A stretch of 64,000 nt of DNA from Xiphophorus maculatus (taxonomy: Eukaryota > Chordata > Actinopteri > Cyprinodontiformes > Poeciliidae). The position numbers and the translations under genes were made by a program. The notes under the pieces are model-generated. The model made no database searches, was not told where the DNA came from, and saw only the letters and a program-made list of their open reading frames with translations. Location of the stretch: contig NC_036457.1 of assembly GCF_002775205.1 (NCBI RefSeq), forward strand, positions 11,818,996 to 11,882,995, read 5' to 3'. The first letter of the stretch is position 1; every line of letters begins with the position of its first letter. This document shows positions 14,271-27,556 of this stretch, one piece after another.

Positions 14271-16504
14271 ATCAAAGTTGTATTAATTTTTTGGGTGAGA
14301 GATTATGCTAACTTAACAAAAGTAGAATTTATTTAAAGACTTTTTCACACAGCTCTAGCTCTAAACCAGTGAGGCGGAGGCTGTTTAACTTCAGTAAACA
14401 TAGAGCAGATTGGTTCTGATTAGCAGGAACAGATGGCTGAAGTCAGTGGGTAGTTTTGCATAATACAGATTGACTTAGTGCATTGTTTTTGGATTTTTTT
14501 CATAAACATAAAAGAAAGAATCAAACTGATATATCTCAAAATAAGTCTTGAACCTACATGCAAAAATTAAAAAAAACACATTTGACACAGCAAAGACATC
14601 TGCACCAAAATATGCTTCCTTTGGGTCCTTTCTATCATTGCTCTCCATGTATTAACTTCCACCTCTAAATGTGTTGTGTGTGGGGTTTTTTTGCAGGAAG
14701 GAAACATCTGCTGATGTGTCTTTTCCCACTAGAAGCTATGTTTACTTTCATGTGAAGTTTCTTCTCTCTAATATGGAAAAGTACTCTCGGCAGGCTCACA
14801 ACATGCATTAAAGGGAGGGAACGGGACAACTCTTCCCTACAAATTTAAAACCTGCTGCCATGCTGGACAGCTGCTCACCTTCAGAGCCAAACAATCAGCT
14901 GCAGCTATTGTGAAAAATACGAGGTAAGCCCCCCTCGCAGGCTATTTTCTCTCCCTGATAACGTCAGGCCATTTTCCTTCCTGCTAACAGCAACAACAAT
15001 GTTTCCCTGAAGCGTTGCTCGTAACTAATCACACATCTAATCTGTAAATACTTTACCTGCCCTCTCTGGGTTGGGAAGGAGATTTGGTCACGACGTAAAA
15101 AAGGAAAACATGAGAAGAGTTTCACACTTCAGGGTCGACAGTGACGAAATTCAAACACATGGGATTCAAGAACCAAAGTCATTTAGTTTATCATCAAGAT
15201 GTGTTTAAACACTTCAATAAAAACATGAATGAATAAGTCAGCAACAGGTGATTATTATTATTATTTTTTTTTACAAAGAGTAAACTTCCTCAACCTGTGA
15301 AGAGGGTTTGTAATTAATTTCCTCATCATTGATTTTGCCTCAGAAATAGCTTGTTTCAACCCAAAAGCTTTCTCTAGGATTAAGGTTCTGGAATTGGGCT
15401 GGCAGCTTCATTATGTTAATCTTGTTGGTCTGGATCCAAGATGCTGCTTGCTCACTGAAGTGATGGTACTTCCTCTTCTGGATAAAATAAAATTACCTCT
15501 TCAAGTATTGTGATATATTAAAAGGGAATCCTGATGGGAATTTTTTTTAAATAAAAGATGATATATAAGATGCTATATTGTTTTAAGAAAGATGACTTTC
15601 TTTGGTCACCCTAAAGCAGATACATCTGGTTATTCTTGAATTATAATTTCCGGTTTTCTTCCTCATCTTCCTTGTTTTAGTTTCTGTTTGAAGTCATTTT
15701 GAACATTTTCAACTGCGGATGGCTTTCTGCATTTCTTAATATGTTTAGCTCTCTCTGATCAACATCACAAGTACCCTGTTGTTCAGAACAATTTTAAGAA
15801 CAGGTTTCACTCAGAACACACAATGACTAATATTTACTGTACAAAACTGGTAGCATTTATCCTTTAATAAAGGATGAAAGTTAAAACTGTCCGGTCTATT
15901 GGTCCTGTTATAGGGCTTTTGCACCTACTAACAAATTATCTGCCATATAGAAATATAATTTGTACACAAAACAGTGATTGATCCTGTTATTGTTTTTGAA
16001 CACAACATATGACATGTATATTCATTTTCTTGTCCTGCAAAATTAAAAGTGAGAAAAGACTTTTAATGGAAATTTTTCCTTACATCGGAAGCATTTGATC
16101 ACCTGGTCAGTATTCTTAATCGCTGCAAGGTGTCTCATGAATTTAACACTTACTCATCAGCTACCAAATATGTTTGCGCTGAATATGAATACACAGAGTC
16201 CCACCATTTTGCCTCTACACCTTCTCCTCATCTGTAGAGGTACATTTGTGTGTGAGCTGAAGCTCACTGCAACAGAGGAGCTTCCGCACATATTGTCACA
16301 GTGATTCCCTGGAGCTTCAGTGTAATTGGTGTGAAAATTTGGTAAGAAATGTGTTGTGTGATATGTCAGTACCCAGTAGCATTAATCTTCTTTTGGCCCC
16401 TTTAGAGGCTGAATAAACTAAGGTCAGTGTCTTTAATTAGGGTCCTTTTTGGGATGATAAGGACAAACCGCCCACCATTCGATTCTTCAACCTAAATGTG
16501 AGAA
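14271..16504. other. Intergenic DNA downstream of the kinase gene
   Basis: No coding exon is recognised. Part of this stretch should be the 3' untranslated region of the minus-strand kinase, whose stop is at 16505-16507. An ATTAAA-type signal can be read on the minus strand at about 16063-16068 but is weak. A plus-strand TATA-like string followed by a strong splice donor at 14922/14923 is noted as a finding. Confidence 0.45.
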
Positions 16505-19500
16505 TTAGAAGTCACGGTCCCACCCAGAAAACTCCTCTTCTGCCACCGAGTGGTCCTGAGGAAATTTATCAAAGTTGATGTAGCAGGGACCCTGAAATAG
16601 AAGAAAGATTTTTTTTTATTATTATTAACAATCACATATGAGTCTTAGCCAATTTGAAAAAAAATTATTTTGTTTAACCTGCACAATCCCTATGAATGGC
16701 GAAACATTTGTTTTGAAATCCAGAATGTATTGACAATAAATTAAAGGCGCACAATGACTCATTTTGTAATAAGTAAATCTGAAAATCTAGTTCCAGGTAG
16801 GCTCAGGTTTCAGATCATATCACAACCACCAAATAGTTTAAATACTTGAGACTCCCTTAAAAAAATGCTTATAACATAATATTTTACTAGTTCAAACACG
16901 AAATGTATCTTAAGATGCATTAGTATAGACAGTGGAAACTGTCTTAGTACTACTGCAGAAGTCAACATCCAATCCGGTCAGCGCTCCTGGATTGGCTGCA
17001 GATATCGTGTCAAGTAGCATTGTGCCTAAACATTTCAGCTTCCCAAGCTGCGTTTTCTATTGGCCATTTTAAATGTGGTCTATGGAAGAAATCAGCTAAT
17101 AGGCAGATTTTCCGTGAACATCTCAATGTCACTTTCCACTGATAAATCTGCAAATAGCTTATCCTTGAATGCTGAACATTGCTTAATCTCATGCACTGAT
17201 GAAGTCACCCTTGCATGCAGAATGCTTGAAGTGGGCTGGCCTCCTTTCTGATCAGGTCAGCTAACAATTATTTAACCACTGAGATGGGCAGGTGAACATT
17301 GTGGAGAAAGAGAAAACAACACTGTTACATCCCTGCTGTGTTCGATGTTTTTTGGAAACCAGGACTTTGATCAGGGAATGAGAATTGAGCCAGAAAACGA
17401 GTAGGATGTAGTTTTGATTCAATTTTGGTCCAAACTACTGAATAGAAGCAGATATTAATGTATATATCTCTGTTTTATGTGTAGGAGTATTAAAGGAACC
17501 TTTTTAAAAATTCACAGTATTGCGTGTACTTCTGGTTTAATTTTAGTACAAGTGACTGGATGTTCCAAAAAATAAATATATGTTTATCTCTGGAACTTTC
17601 ACCATGAGCGGCAGCTCACTGAATTTGAGGGTACTCTGCAATATCTTACCCTTCCCATTCAGAATAACAACTTCAGTGGAAATTTTTGTTTAATTTCCAG
17701 CTGAGAAACTAGAACTAGAATGTCTGAGTACAAAGAGAATCCACTGTTACTCTGTCCTGATGCTAAAGCTTACAGAGCCATTTTACACCTTTTATCGCAA
17801 CAGACATGCAATTTACAAAGCCGTGGTGCTTCATGAGCAACAATCAAGCTTCACAGGATTTGATATTTCACAACATAAGCCTCAGATCTTCAGAGCCATG
17901 TAAAAACATTTTCAGATATATCAGCAAATGTGGCAAGATAAGAAGCAGTGTGACAGCAGCCTCAGGCTACTCTACACTGCGTACACTACCTTTTGCCTCA
18001 AATAAAAAATGTTCTGACAAGGTATATTTTAAGCCTTTTTATATTATCGTAATATTGCTAGAGATCCAACCTTTGTAAGCTGAAACCTTTATAGTACCAA
18101 TTGGTGGATTATATTTCTTTAATATCTTTTCACCCTTCTCATTATATTTCAGATGCAATAAAAGGTTTTAATCCAACATTAAAGTTGCTATGTCCAAAAC
18201 TGCTGGAAACACAGTGAGGCTCCAAGTCACCATCACTAACACAATATAATTAAAAAGGACAGCAAATAATTTCTAGAAAACTGAAGTAAATCTGCTATCT
18301 TTTATATTTCAATTGTCTATAAAACACCATCTGTTACAAATAAACATAAAAAAGTCTTTTATGATGTTTCCACTTGCCTTGCGGATGAGTCGTATGGTTG
18401 GAGCGTCGAGCTGACCCATACGCAGCTTGTGCCAGTTCATGCTGCTGTACCACCTTAAAATAAGACAAATTAGAGAAATATTTGATCAGGCTGTTGATTC
18501 ATTGTGAGAATTAATATAAATTGATGATACCCTGACTCTCATATGGTCATAGCATGAAGAAAGAAGCATGTTTGTCTGCGTTTGCTCATAAATGATGCAG
18601 TTATGTAAATTCATATATCCTGCTGCAATTTTGTAATGTATGCCAATGTTTTAACCCATTACATGGGTTGACTAAGTGTAAATGCAGCCACTGCTCTATG
18701 AATAGTGCTGTGAACCCAGACCTGGCATGTACAAGCACATTTTGTTTTCCAGCACAAAAGCTCCATAAAGCTCTACTCGGTGTCTAATGCACAGAGTAGG
18801 CTGTAGGGGATGACACATGAACACATGAAGGATTTTTAGACTCTGCCTCATGAGGACGACGTGTTGCCGTGGTTACCTGTGATGCCGGACATCTTTGATT
18901 CCATTCTTGGTATTTCCTAACCTCTGACCTGGCCGAGGTCTACAAAGAGCGTTCAAAGAGACAGTCAATCGAAAACTGCATGAGCTCATACAGCACCAAG
19001 CAAAACGCAACCAAATGCATCTTTACAATCGTTCTCTTGATTTTGCTCAATTCAGCTCCGTTATTGTGAAATATTAACTTTAAAATTCCCCTAATTTTAA
19101 GAACCACCTTGCTTTGCCATTACTTAGTTATTTTTTCTGCTTACCTGCACAGTTTGCTGATGATTGACTTTGCTGCTTCACTCAGGTAAAGTGGAAACTT
19201 GAGTTCTCCATCCAAAATTTTGGAATAAATCTTCTGAGGCTCCGAGCTTGAAAATGGAGGACTGGAGGTTTAAAAGCAGAACAGAGAGTTGTTGGTAAAC
19301 CTTTAATTCAAACACTCAAATCAACGCACAAGATAATATCAATCCTATGTTTCTGCTGCCATCTGCTGGTAAATATTTCTGTATATGAAAGTTAGAAAAT
19401 GATTTTGGTACGAAAACAAACTGGGTGTTTTTTTAAGTAAATCAGCTTTCAAAAGTAATCATGTCTATTGTATCTTTCCACATCTTCTTCAATTAAACCA

Positions 19501-22500
19501 TCTAGCTGTAAATAATTCCCATACAGGAGGATCAAACATGTAAAAGTCACATGACACAAAAATTGACCTTTATGGTTTACAGCGGCCATCTGCAATGTCT
19601 CTTAATAACTTGGTAAAAATGATAAACTACCAAATATTTTTAAATATAGATGACGGTTTTTAGCAATTGTTTCAGTTTTTTCATGGAATAATTGCAATGA
19701 AGTTCCACAATGACACTATAAGCACTTATCTGGCTTTTTTTGTTGTTAACTACTGGTGCTTTTTTAGAAACCATGTCATTGGGTTTCATTGTTTCTTTGA
19801 CATAATTTTCCACAAAAATCAACATCCCATAGAAGAAATATATCCATCCGCTTTTTCCAAAAGTTTTACTTTTTTTAAAATTTAAAACTCAAAATTAGAA
19901 ATAAAATGGGGGTTCTTTATAAATGACAAAACGTATCCTATAGTTATCAAAAATCAATGGTTATTTGGATTATAAAGGTTACAGAATCCTGGTCTATACA
20001 TGTAATGAGCTTCTTCCCATAGTGAAACATGGTAGAGGCAGTATCTTGCTAAGAGAATGTTTTTTTTTTTGGTCAGAGTTAAAGGGGAACAGCATTACTA
20101 GAAGAAAACTTCTTCTAGTCTTCTACAGTCTTTTGCTACAGATTGCAAAAGACTTGACATTGAGACCGAGGTTCACCTTCCAGCAAGACAATGAAAACGA
20201 ATCTAAATATACAGTCAGAAGAACGATGGAATAGTTAGATTAATGCATACCACATGTTTTAGACTTTTTTGTACACAATTCTGAAAACCTTGTATCGTTT
20301 TTATTCAAATGTGCACTTATGCTCTAATTTGTTTCTTGCTAAGTTTCTTCATCAAAAAACACAGTGGCTGTAATGTAAAACAATGTGAAAAACGTTGAAG
20401 CAGTACGAATACTTTTTCAATCTGAGAGAAGTAGTGGGACATGATTTGCTCTGAGGCATGGATCCCGTCAAATGTAGTTACCTTCCCACCAAAAGTTCAA
20501 AGATCAGAATGCCAAGTGACCAAAAGTCAACTGCAAAGTCATGACCCTGGTTCTTGATGATCTCTGGAGCCATGTACTCAGGCGTACCCACAAAGGAGTA
20601 GGTTTTCTCACCACGCACCAGTTCCTTTGCAAAACCAAAGTCAACCTGAGAAACAAAATTCAGAGTCAGCAGAATCTCCTTTAAAGCAAATCGTGGAAGA
20701 AATTTAGAGAGTTTAATGAGCACTGAAGGTCCAAGGACCCACCAGTTTGATATAGCCTTTTATGTCCAGCATCAGGTTCTCAGGCTTAAGGTCTCTGTAC
20801 ATGATGCTCTTCTTGTGGAGGTAAGAGTAGGCCTCCACCACACAGGCAGTGCAAAACACAGCAACCGGTTCATCAAATCGCCCTCTGTCATTACAGAGAT
20901 GAAAAAGATTTTTAAAAGAATTGCACTTCAATAACTTGGGTGGCAGTCTTAATATTCTCTCATTCACATGTCTTAACCTAAGTTGTTTACTGATTTTTAA
21001 TTTTTTTTGAAAAACCGTTGGGTACAACAAGTAAATAAAATGAGTTTCATACTTTTTGAATGTTTTTTTTTTCTGCATGTCTTTTTTTGATTGATGTCAT
21101 AAACATACAATTAATCCTAATTAAACCCAATTAAATTGTCAGAGATTCTGAAGAAAATCTTATATAAATATCTATCTTTCAGTTCTGTCTTATCAGATTT
21201 ATCAGATGTTATTCATTCATTCACTGTGCTGCTTTTTCATTTCACCAGGTTTTCATTTTGCTTACACTTCTTTGAGCTTGGTCCAGATCTCGCCACCACC
21301 ACAGAACTCCATCACCATGTAGATGTACCTTGCATCTTTAAATGCGGCATGAAGTCTACAAACGGCAGAGAGAGAAATTATTTGTGTTTAATTTTGTGGT
21401 TGTACAATGTCAAAAAATAAATTTGCAGACAGTATATTGGATGGCAGTTACTTCACAATGAAGTCACACTGGATCGCTTTCAGGATCTTCTTCTCAAACA
21501 ACATGTGTTCCTCCTGTCTCTTGGAAACAATTTGCTTCTTGCTGACTCGCTTCATGGCGTAGTATTTCCCATAAGTCAGTGTGGTCATCTGAGCTCAACA
21601 AAAAGACAATATCATCTTTAGCAAACTTGAAGCTACTAGAACTCATCATTTCCATCATAATGCCACTTCCATAAAAGTTGGTTCATGCACACATCCATAA
21701 GATGAATTGGCAACACCTACCAGCTGCACACGACCAAATCCTCCAACTCCAAGTGTGACGGGATCTCCTTGATAGCGTCCTTCCTGATATAAAACAGGAA
21801 CCAGATCCTTAAACTTCAGACTGGAGCTCGGACTAAAACAGAAAGAAACATATTTCCCACTTTTTGTAAGTAATTTGTAGCATTTATGTTTGCTTCCAGC
21901 ATAAACTTTGGAGAGTGAAGTCAAGTCAAAGTGTATTTGTTTTACAGATATAATCAGGAATTACTAAGATGCAATCAAAGAATTAAACCTAATCAAACAT
22001 TTCAAGAACAACCCACATGCCTTTCTTTGGAAAACTAGTTTCTGCTCCATGTGTTACAGCTGCTGTGGAGGTGGTCCCACTAAAATGGCTGATTGAGAAT
22101 GTATGGAATGTGGTATACTAACAGGCTGGACAGCAAAACCCAAAAGTTAAGCAAAGCTTCGAGCAAATCTGGATGAAAGTAGCACAACACTGCTTTCCTC
22201 TTCCAACCGTTGTTCCTTAACATAACTAATTACTTGCTGGTGTGAGTGCTTATGTAGAATAGATACCTTGAAGAAAGAAACTTCAGTGTTCTGAGTGACT
22301 CATTAGTGGACCAACAGCTAACAGCTTTCTAAAATTAGTGTGAGATATACTGATGCAGCGGTGATTGCTTGACTTAGACTTGAAGCAATGGTGAAAGTAA
22401 TTAAGGTTAACACCACCTTATTATCGAGTACAACCACAGAGATGAAACTTAGAGTTGTGGAATGACATTATGGCTGACAAAGAGTCACACTAACTTCTTT

Positions 22501-25500
22501 GGCAACCTTTTCTCCTGCTTGTATATCTAGAGATTTGACCACTCACATATAGTTTTAAAAATTAAATCTATATGAGAGTGAAGAAGAAAAAATGTGTTGC
22601 ATTAGAAAGAATAGAATAGAATATGGCAGAATATATATTTAAAGAATGAACAAAATTTTAAATGTATGACAAGAATAGGTAAAACAAAAAACATTCCTAT
22701 TCAAAAAAGAACTAATGAGTTACTTTATGCCTTGTGTGATGTCATCACTCTTGTTTTGGATAGTCGATTTTGTCTCAACTAAATATTTACAAAATAAATC
22801 TACAAACAATAAATCTGACCATGATGTGTTATTCTAACAGTGATAAGCTATGTGTGAAATTATTTTGATTGAATTTACAGAAAGGTTTGGCAAACAGCTT
22901 TAATTTAATGGAAAAAAAGAGATTGTTCTGAGTTTCTGAACTTTGGTTTTGACATCACTAAAGTTTCTTTAAAACATGGTAAAGATGTTAACAGAGCTGT
23001 TTTTTACTAGATGATACATATGGGCTTCTACATGTTCCTCCAGCCTGCAGGCACCAAAATCTTCAAGGTGTTAGTTTTCTTTCATTGTAACTCACCCTGG
23101 CTGTTCTGGACCTTGCTCCTCTTGCATCACTTTGGAGCTAAAAGCAAAAAAATAAATAGATAAATGAAACAAGGTGGAAAAAGAGCAATAAAGAAGCTGG
23201 GAAAATATTTCCACAGTACACTTTTGGGATCTCAGTGGAAAATAGTCACATACTCATCAAACAGCTCGAGGTGCTCTACTGGGATTGTTTCTTCAAAAAC
23301 CCTTAAAAAAACAGCATAGTCATGTCAACAAGTGGTAAATCAATCTCTAAAAATAAATGATGCCAAAGTAACAGAAACAAAGAGGAAATGCTCATCCAAA
23401 GCGTGACTGACTCACTCCTTGTCAATAGAGAAGCATGTAACAGGGCCATCAGCAGTGCAGGTGGCAGTTCTCAAGATCTCTCTGTGAAAACAGAAACAAA
23501 CAAGCATTTAAAAGTCTAACCATTACCAATATAATTTCTGAATAAGTTTTTAAATCTTTTAAATCTGATGGCTCTTTTTAGATAAGTTATGGCAGTAATA
23601 TTCCTTCCATGTGGTTAAAACAATACAATTATTATTTATGGAGGATTATTTACATCATGCAACATAATAATTGTTGCATGATAAAGTCTCCAAAATGTAA
23701 AACAAAATCTGCAGATTTTGACAGAAAAATGATAAATAGGGCAGCATTCAGGGCAGATACACACATCGTCACATCTCTTTGCAAGGTAAAGTACATTTCC
23801 TCAGGCAGTAGCTGCATTTGTATGCTTACCGTATGAGGGCTTGCTCCCCGAAGTGCTCCCCTTTTCCCATCCTGCGAATCTGCTTCTGGTGTCCATTCAC
23901 ATTCTTGCTCACCACGACCTGTGAGGACAACACAACTAATATCAATGGAGAAACATTTATGTGTCGGTTTACAATATTGTTACAAATTGTAACATTAAAT
24001 TACCTCTCCTTTGAGGATGATGTAGAAAGTGTTTCCTTCTGTTCCTTCTCGAACTATAACCTCGTTGTCCTGAAACTTAACCTGTGAAAAAAATAAAATA
24101 AAAGATTTATGTAACAATTATTGTATGATCAGATGTTTTGACTAATAATATAAAGTAAATATCAAACATCAGATCACTGTGAGTTTAATAAATGTTGTTC
24201 AATAAAGTGCATTTTTGTCGGAAGAGGTTAATCACATAAAGTTACGCACCTCCTCCATGGAGTCGATAATTTTGGACAACTGCGCGTCATTCAGATCCTT
24301 GAGAGTACGAGACCTGTAGCATGTTATTAAAATAGTAGAATCAGACATAATTCTGTTTCTAAAGTAAAAAAAAAAAAAATAGGACCACCTAAGAACAATT
24401 CAATCAGCTGCAGGACAATGAAACTCACGTCTTGAGGAAACCCATGAGCTGCTCTCGTTTCTTCTTGGACTTGTTAGTTATAATCGTTCTGTACGTCTGT
24501 CGCTCCATGCACCACAGATGCACATGTGTCTTAGCTGATTAATGATGTGTACACAAAACAAGGTCAAAACTTCTTAAAATGAATAATGGAAACACAGTCT
24601 TTTTAGGTGTTTTTCTCAATACATTTTTTTTTTACTCTTCTCTCCTAGTTGGTCAGCAGAAGCTTCCAGTGCTGCATGGTTAAGGCAATTTCTTTGTAAG
24701 GTTTGTTGCTATGTGACATTTAATCTAAATTTAAGGAAAAACAAAGCAACACCTTTCAGTGAATAGCTGTTAATAAGCTGTTTGCTACAAAGAAATAATT
24801 CTGTTCATCAAACCGAATCAAGCAATCGCATGTTGTTCTGGTTCTGAGGCTTGGAGTTTGTCCAAGATTAATTTTTCCTCTCAGATTACAAGTAGAGATC
24901 AAGAACAAAATTAGCCCATTAAACCACTTTGGTTTTTGGGTTGTTTCTTTTGATTAATTCATCATTAATGAATTGATTATAGTTCGACAAGTAATATATT
25001 TAGCGCTTGATTTTATTAAGAATAAGCTCGCAAAGGCTTCCTGTTACTCTTTCAATAAAATGTTTATTACATACGTTTTGCTCTCAGTAAATGAAAAATG
25101 CTGAGATAAACTCCAAAGATATTTGATCGGAAAATTCAGGAGTTCATCACTATATATTAATATATAAATTTTGAGATTGTGAGACTGTTTGGTTAATAAC
25201 CTTAATATAAATTAAACATACATAGAGGTGCCAAAACCAAAGGCATGTAAACATTTCCTTCTTCTACATATTTCATTCAGTCATTTGATTTTGACCAAAA
25301 TGTATGAAAAATTCTACAATCCAAACACATCTTTCAAAACTGATTATATTTACTATAATCAGTTTTAATGACTAATATGATGGAGTTATTGAAGCCATTT
25401 GTTCATCACATTAAAATCTGCAAGAAAGATGCCAAACTGATTGATGTTCAGGGCAAACGTAAACCGCTACAATGCTGCATAAAATCACAAAAATAACAGT

Positions 25501-27556
25501 TATTATGTGAGAATAGAGGCAAATCATCCCATACTAAATCATCAGTATATTGAAGAATCTGACCTTTGACTGTCGCTGTCCGTTTGCAGTTGTAGAGGAT
25601 GGCTAACTCTCCGAAAACATCTCCTTTTGTCAGAGTCCTCAGGTCCCGACCTGACTGAGTCACGATGAGTTCACCAGCTGAAAAGAGCAAATACCTCTGA
25701 CATTGCTTTCTGGATAAGTTAAGAGGAATGTTCAGTTTTTAATTTCAGGTTTAATGTTATCATGACACACAGAGAGGCTCACATTTGGACATGACCCCAC
25801 CTGCCACTATGTACATTCTGTCTCCTTCTGATCCCTCTGTAATGACTTCTTCGCTAGGTTTGTAGTGCGATGACATTAAGAGATCCACCATCATGGTTAT
25901 TTGCTCATCGTCCAGGCGGCTCAGGAAATCGTTCTTCTGGATGGCTTTAACAATAAGACTTGTCTCACTGAAGAAAAAAATATATATATATAAATCGAGA
26001 GATCCAGTCACCAAACATAATGACACAGTAAATGTACTAGGGGTCTGATAAATGCAAAAGAGGATGGGAATTTTTACCAAATAATTTATTTTCCCTTAGC
26101 ATTACCTTATGCAGAAGTATTCATTATTTAAAAAATGAAGAAGGGATAAAAAATGACCCAGTTTGACCCCAGGAGTCCTGAAGGGTTAGCGTTGTCAAAA
26201 GCAGTGAGCAGTGTTATTCCTGACCTGGCAGTCTTCTTAACCATGTTGCGTGAAATTTCCAGGTTCTCTGGAATTGGTTCAGGGGCCATAACAGCGGCTC
26301 GACTCGTCCTGAATTCAGGCTCTGCTTCATTAGCAGTCTGGGAGGGAAACTCTACGGAGGGGTTAGACAGACAAAAACAAACAAAAGATCAAAGATCATC
26401 ATCAAAAATCATTTAAACCAACTGAGGAGGTGCATCAGGTGTGTAGGTGATACCCAGGTGGGCCTCATACCAAGATCATGGTACTGGGTCTGCAGCTCCT
26501 GCAAAAGTTTTTCTTTGTCTTTCAGCCGTTGCTCTGTGAAATGGGAATAAGGATGCTTGTTTACTGTACAACGTAGTTGAAAACATACTATTTACCAAAA
26601 ACATTATTTTACTAGAGAGAGCACATCAATAGAAGAAAGCAGTCAGACAAAAATACTTTCTATTTCAAGCAACAGAAATAGCAGGAGTCATCCCTTAAGA
26701 TCCCATTGGAGAAACTTTTCTAACTTCCTGTAGAAGGTGGCTGTGCTGCAGTGCTAATGCAAACTTCTACACAACTACAAACATGTAAATGATATCTCAG
26801 CTTCACTTTTTTACATTTTATTCTATACAAGTGTTAAATGTATAAGCAGCTCTAAAAATATACATTGCTTTTATGTACAGTATATGTATATATATTGCAG
26901 ACTGCTGCTTTCCATTAGTGCTGAAATGGATCAGTAAGTTTGTAGATCTGTGAGTTCAAATTACAACAACACATCAAAAATATGTAGGTACAATAATTAA
27001 TCAAAGAATTTATATGAATTTTTAATCCCACCCTACACAAAAACTTTACACCGTTTCTCAGTAAACATTATTATAATATACATAAATATATATTATTGTA
27101 CATTACAATATTCAACCATGTGCTCTGAAGCATGTTATAACAAAAGAAATACAATGTTTGCATGTACTGCTAGCAGTAGTTATATTATTCACTCAGCATA
27201 GTGAAGATAAACAGAACAAAGCACTCCTTCATAATAGGCCATTGTAATATTATACTATAATGTCAAATCCTGTTAATTACATTAGCAAAAAGGTATGAAG
27301 TTATTGACTTTGCAGCAGCAATTTTTCATATTGTACAAGTATGTGGAGACAGTGGGCAGGTTACTGCATCAACTCATTGACTTTACCACTTTACATATGA
27401 TTTAATTTAATTAAGTTCATACAGAATGCAGATTAACCAAGACGTGATATAATGCTTGCTGTACTCACCCAGGTCCTTATTTTGCCTCTGCAGTTCCTGG
27501 TTGATCTGACATTGTTTTTCCAGCTGCTGCTTCAGCTCTTCCAGCTGTTTCTCCAT
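16505..27556 (-). CDS. cGMP-dependent protein kinase, third type (prkg3-like)
   Basis: Serine/threonine kinase activated by cGMP, probably soluble. There are 21 coding exons (high to low): 27556-27469, 26533-26471, 26351-26225, 25967-25801, 25677-25564, 24534-24429, 24313-24250, 24081-24004, 23918-23830, 23481-23416, 23301-23254, 23137-23096, 21832-21721, 21588-21452, 21355-21266, 20884-20743, 20645-20482, 19261-19145, 18939-18877, 18453-18378, 16591-16505. They sum to 2040 nt, 679 aa, close to PRKG1. Residues 1-50 form a coiled coil with no Gly2 for myristoylation. A pseudosubstrate-like RTSRAAV lies at 65-71. Two cyclic-nucleotide domains follow (FGELAILYN...RTAT and FGEQAL...RTAT); the Thr after Arg favours cGMP. 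The kinase domain has GVGGFG 379-384, Lys401, YRD 493-495, DFG 513-515 and APE 537-539, and the C terminus is SGWDRDF. The activation-loop residue is Ser528, where PRKG1/2 have Thr. The sequence diverges from both mammalian paralogues, hence a third teleost type; the exact symbol is uncertain. Confidence 0.9.
18372..18377 (-). other. Non-canonical GC splice donor of the kinase's last intron
   Basis: Exon 20 ends with an AAG codon followed by GCAAGT instead of GTRAGT. The next in-phase exon (16591-16505) has a normal pyrimidine-rich AG acceptor and supplies the conserved kinase C terminus, so the intron must use a GC-AG pair. Confidence 0.8.
19985..20430 (+). mobile_element. Truncated Tc1-like transposon in a kinase intron
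   Basis: The plus strand reads a decayed transposase C-terminal half: HGRGSI, then [17 protein letters not shown] at about 20147-20200, matching the Tc1-like pattern of [17 protein letters not shown]. Downstream, 20365-20425 has the typical 3' end of these elements (a 'tgtgaaaa...gaatactttttcaa' string). The 5' half is missing and the frame carries small changes, so it is dead. It sits inside the intron between kinase exons 17 and 18 (19262-20481), antisense to the gene. Confidence 0.78.
25336..25366. repeat. Short-loop inverted repeat, 13-bp arms
   Basis: Perfect arms at 25336-25348 and 25354-25366 are separated by 5 nt. It lies in the kinase intron between exons 5 and 6. Confidence 0.85.

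Noticed and set aside
16505-27556. The kinase as a pseudogene
   Set aside because: All 21 exons keep phase, the total is an exact multiple of three, and no internal stop or frameshift was found, so it appears functional.
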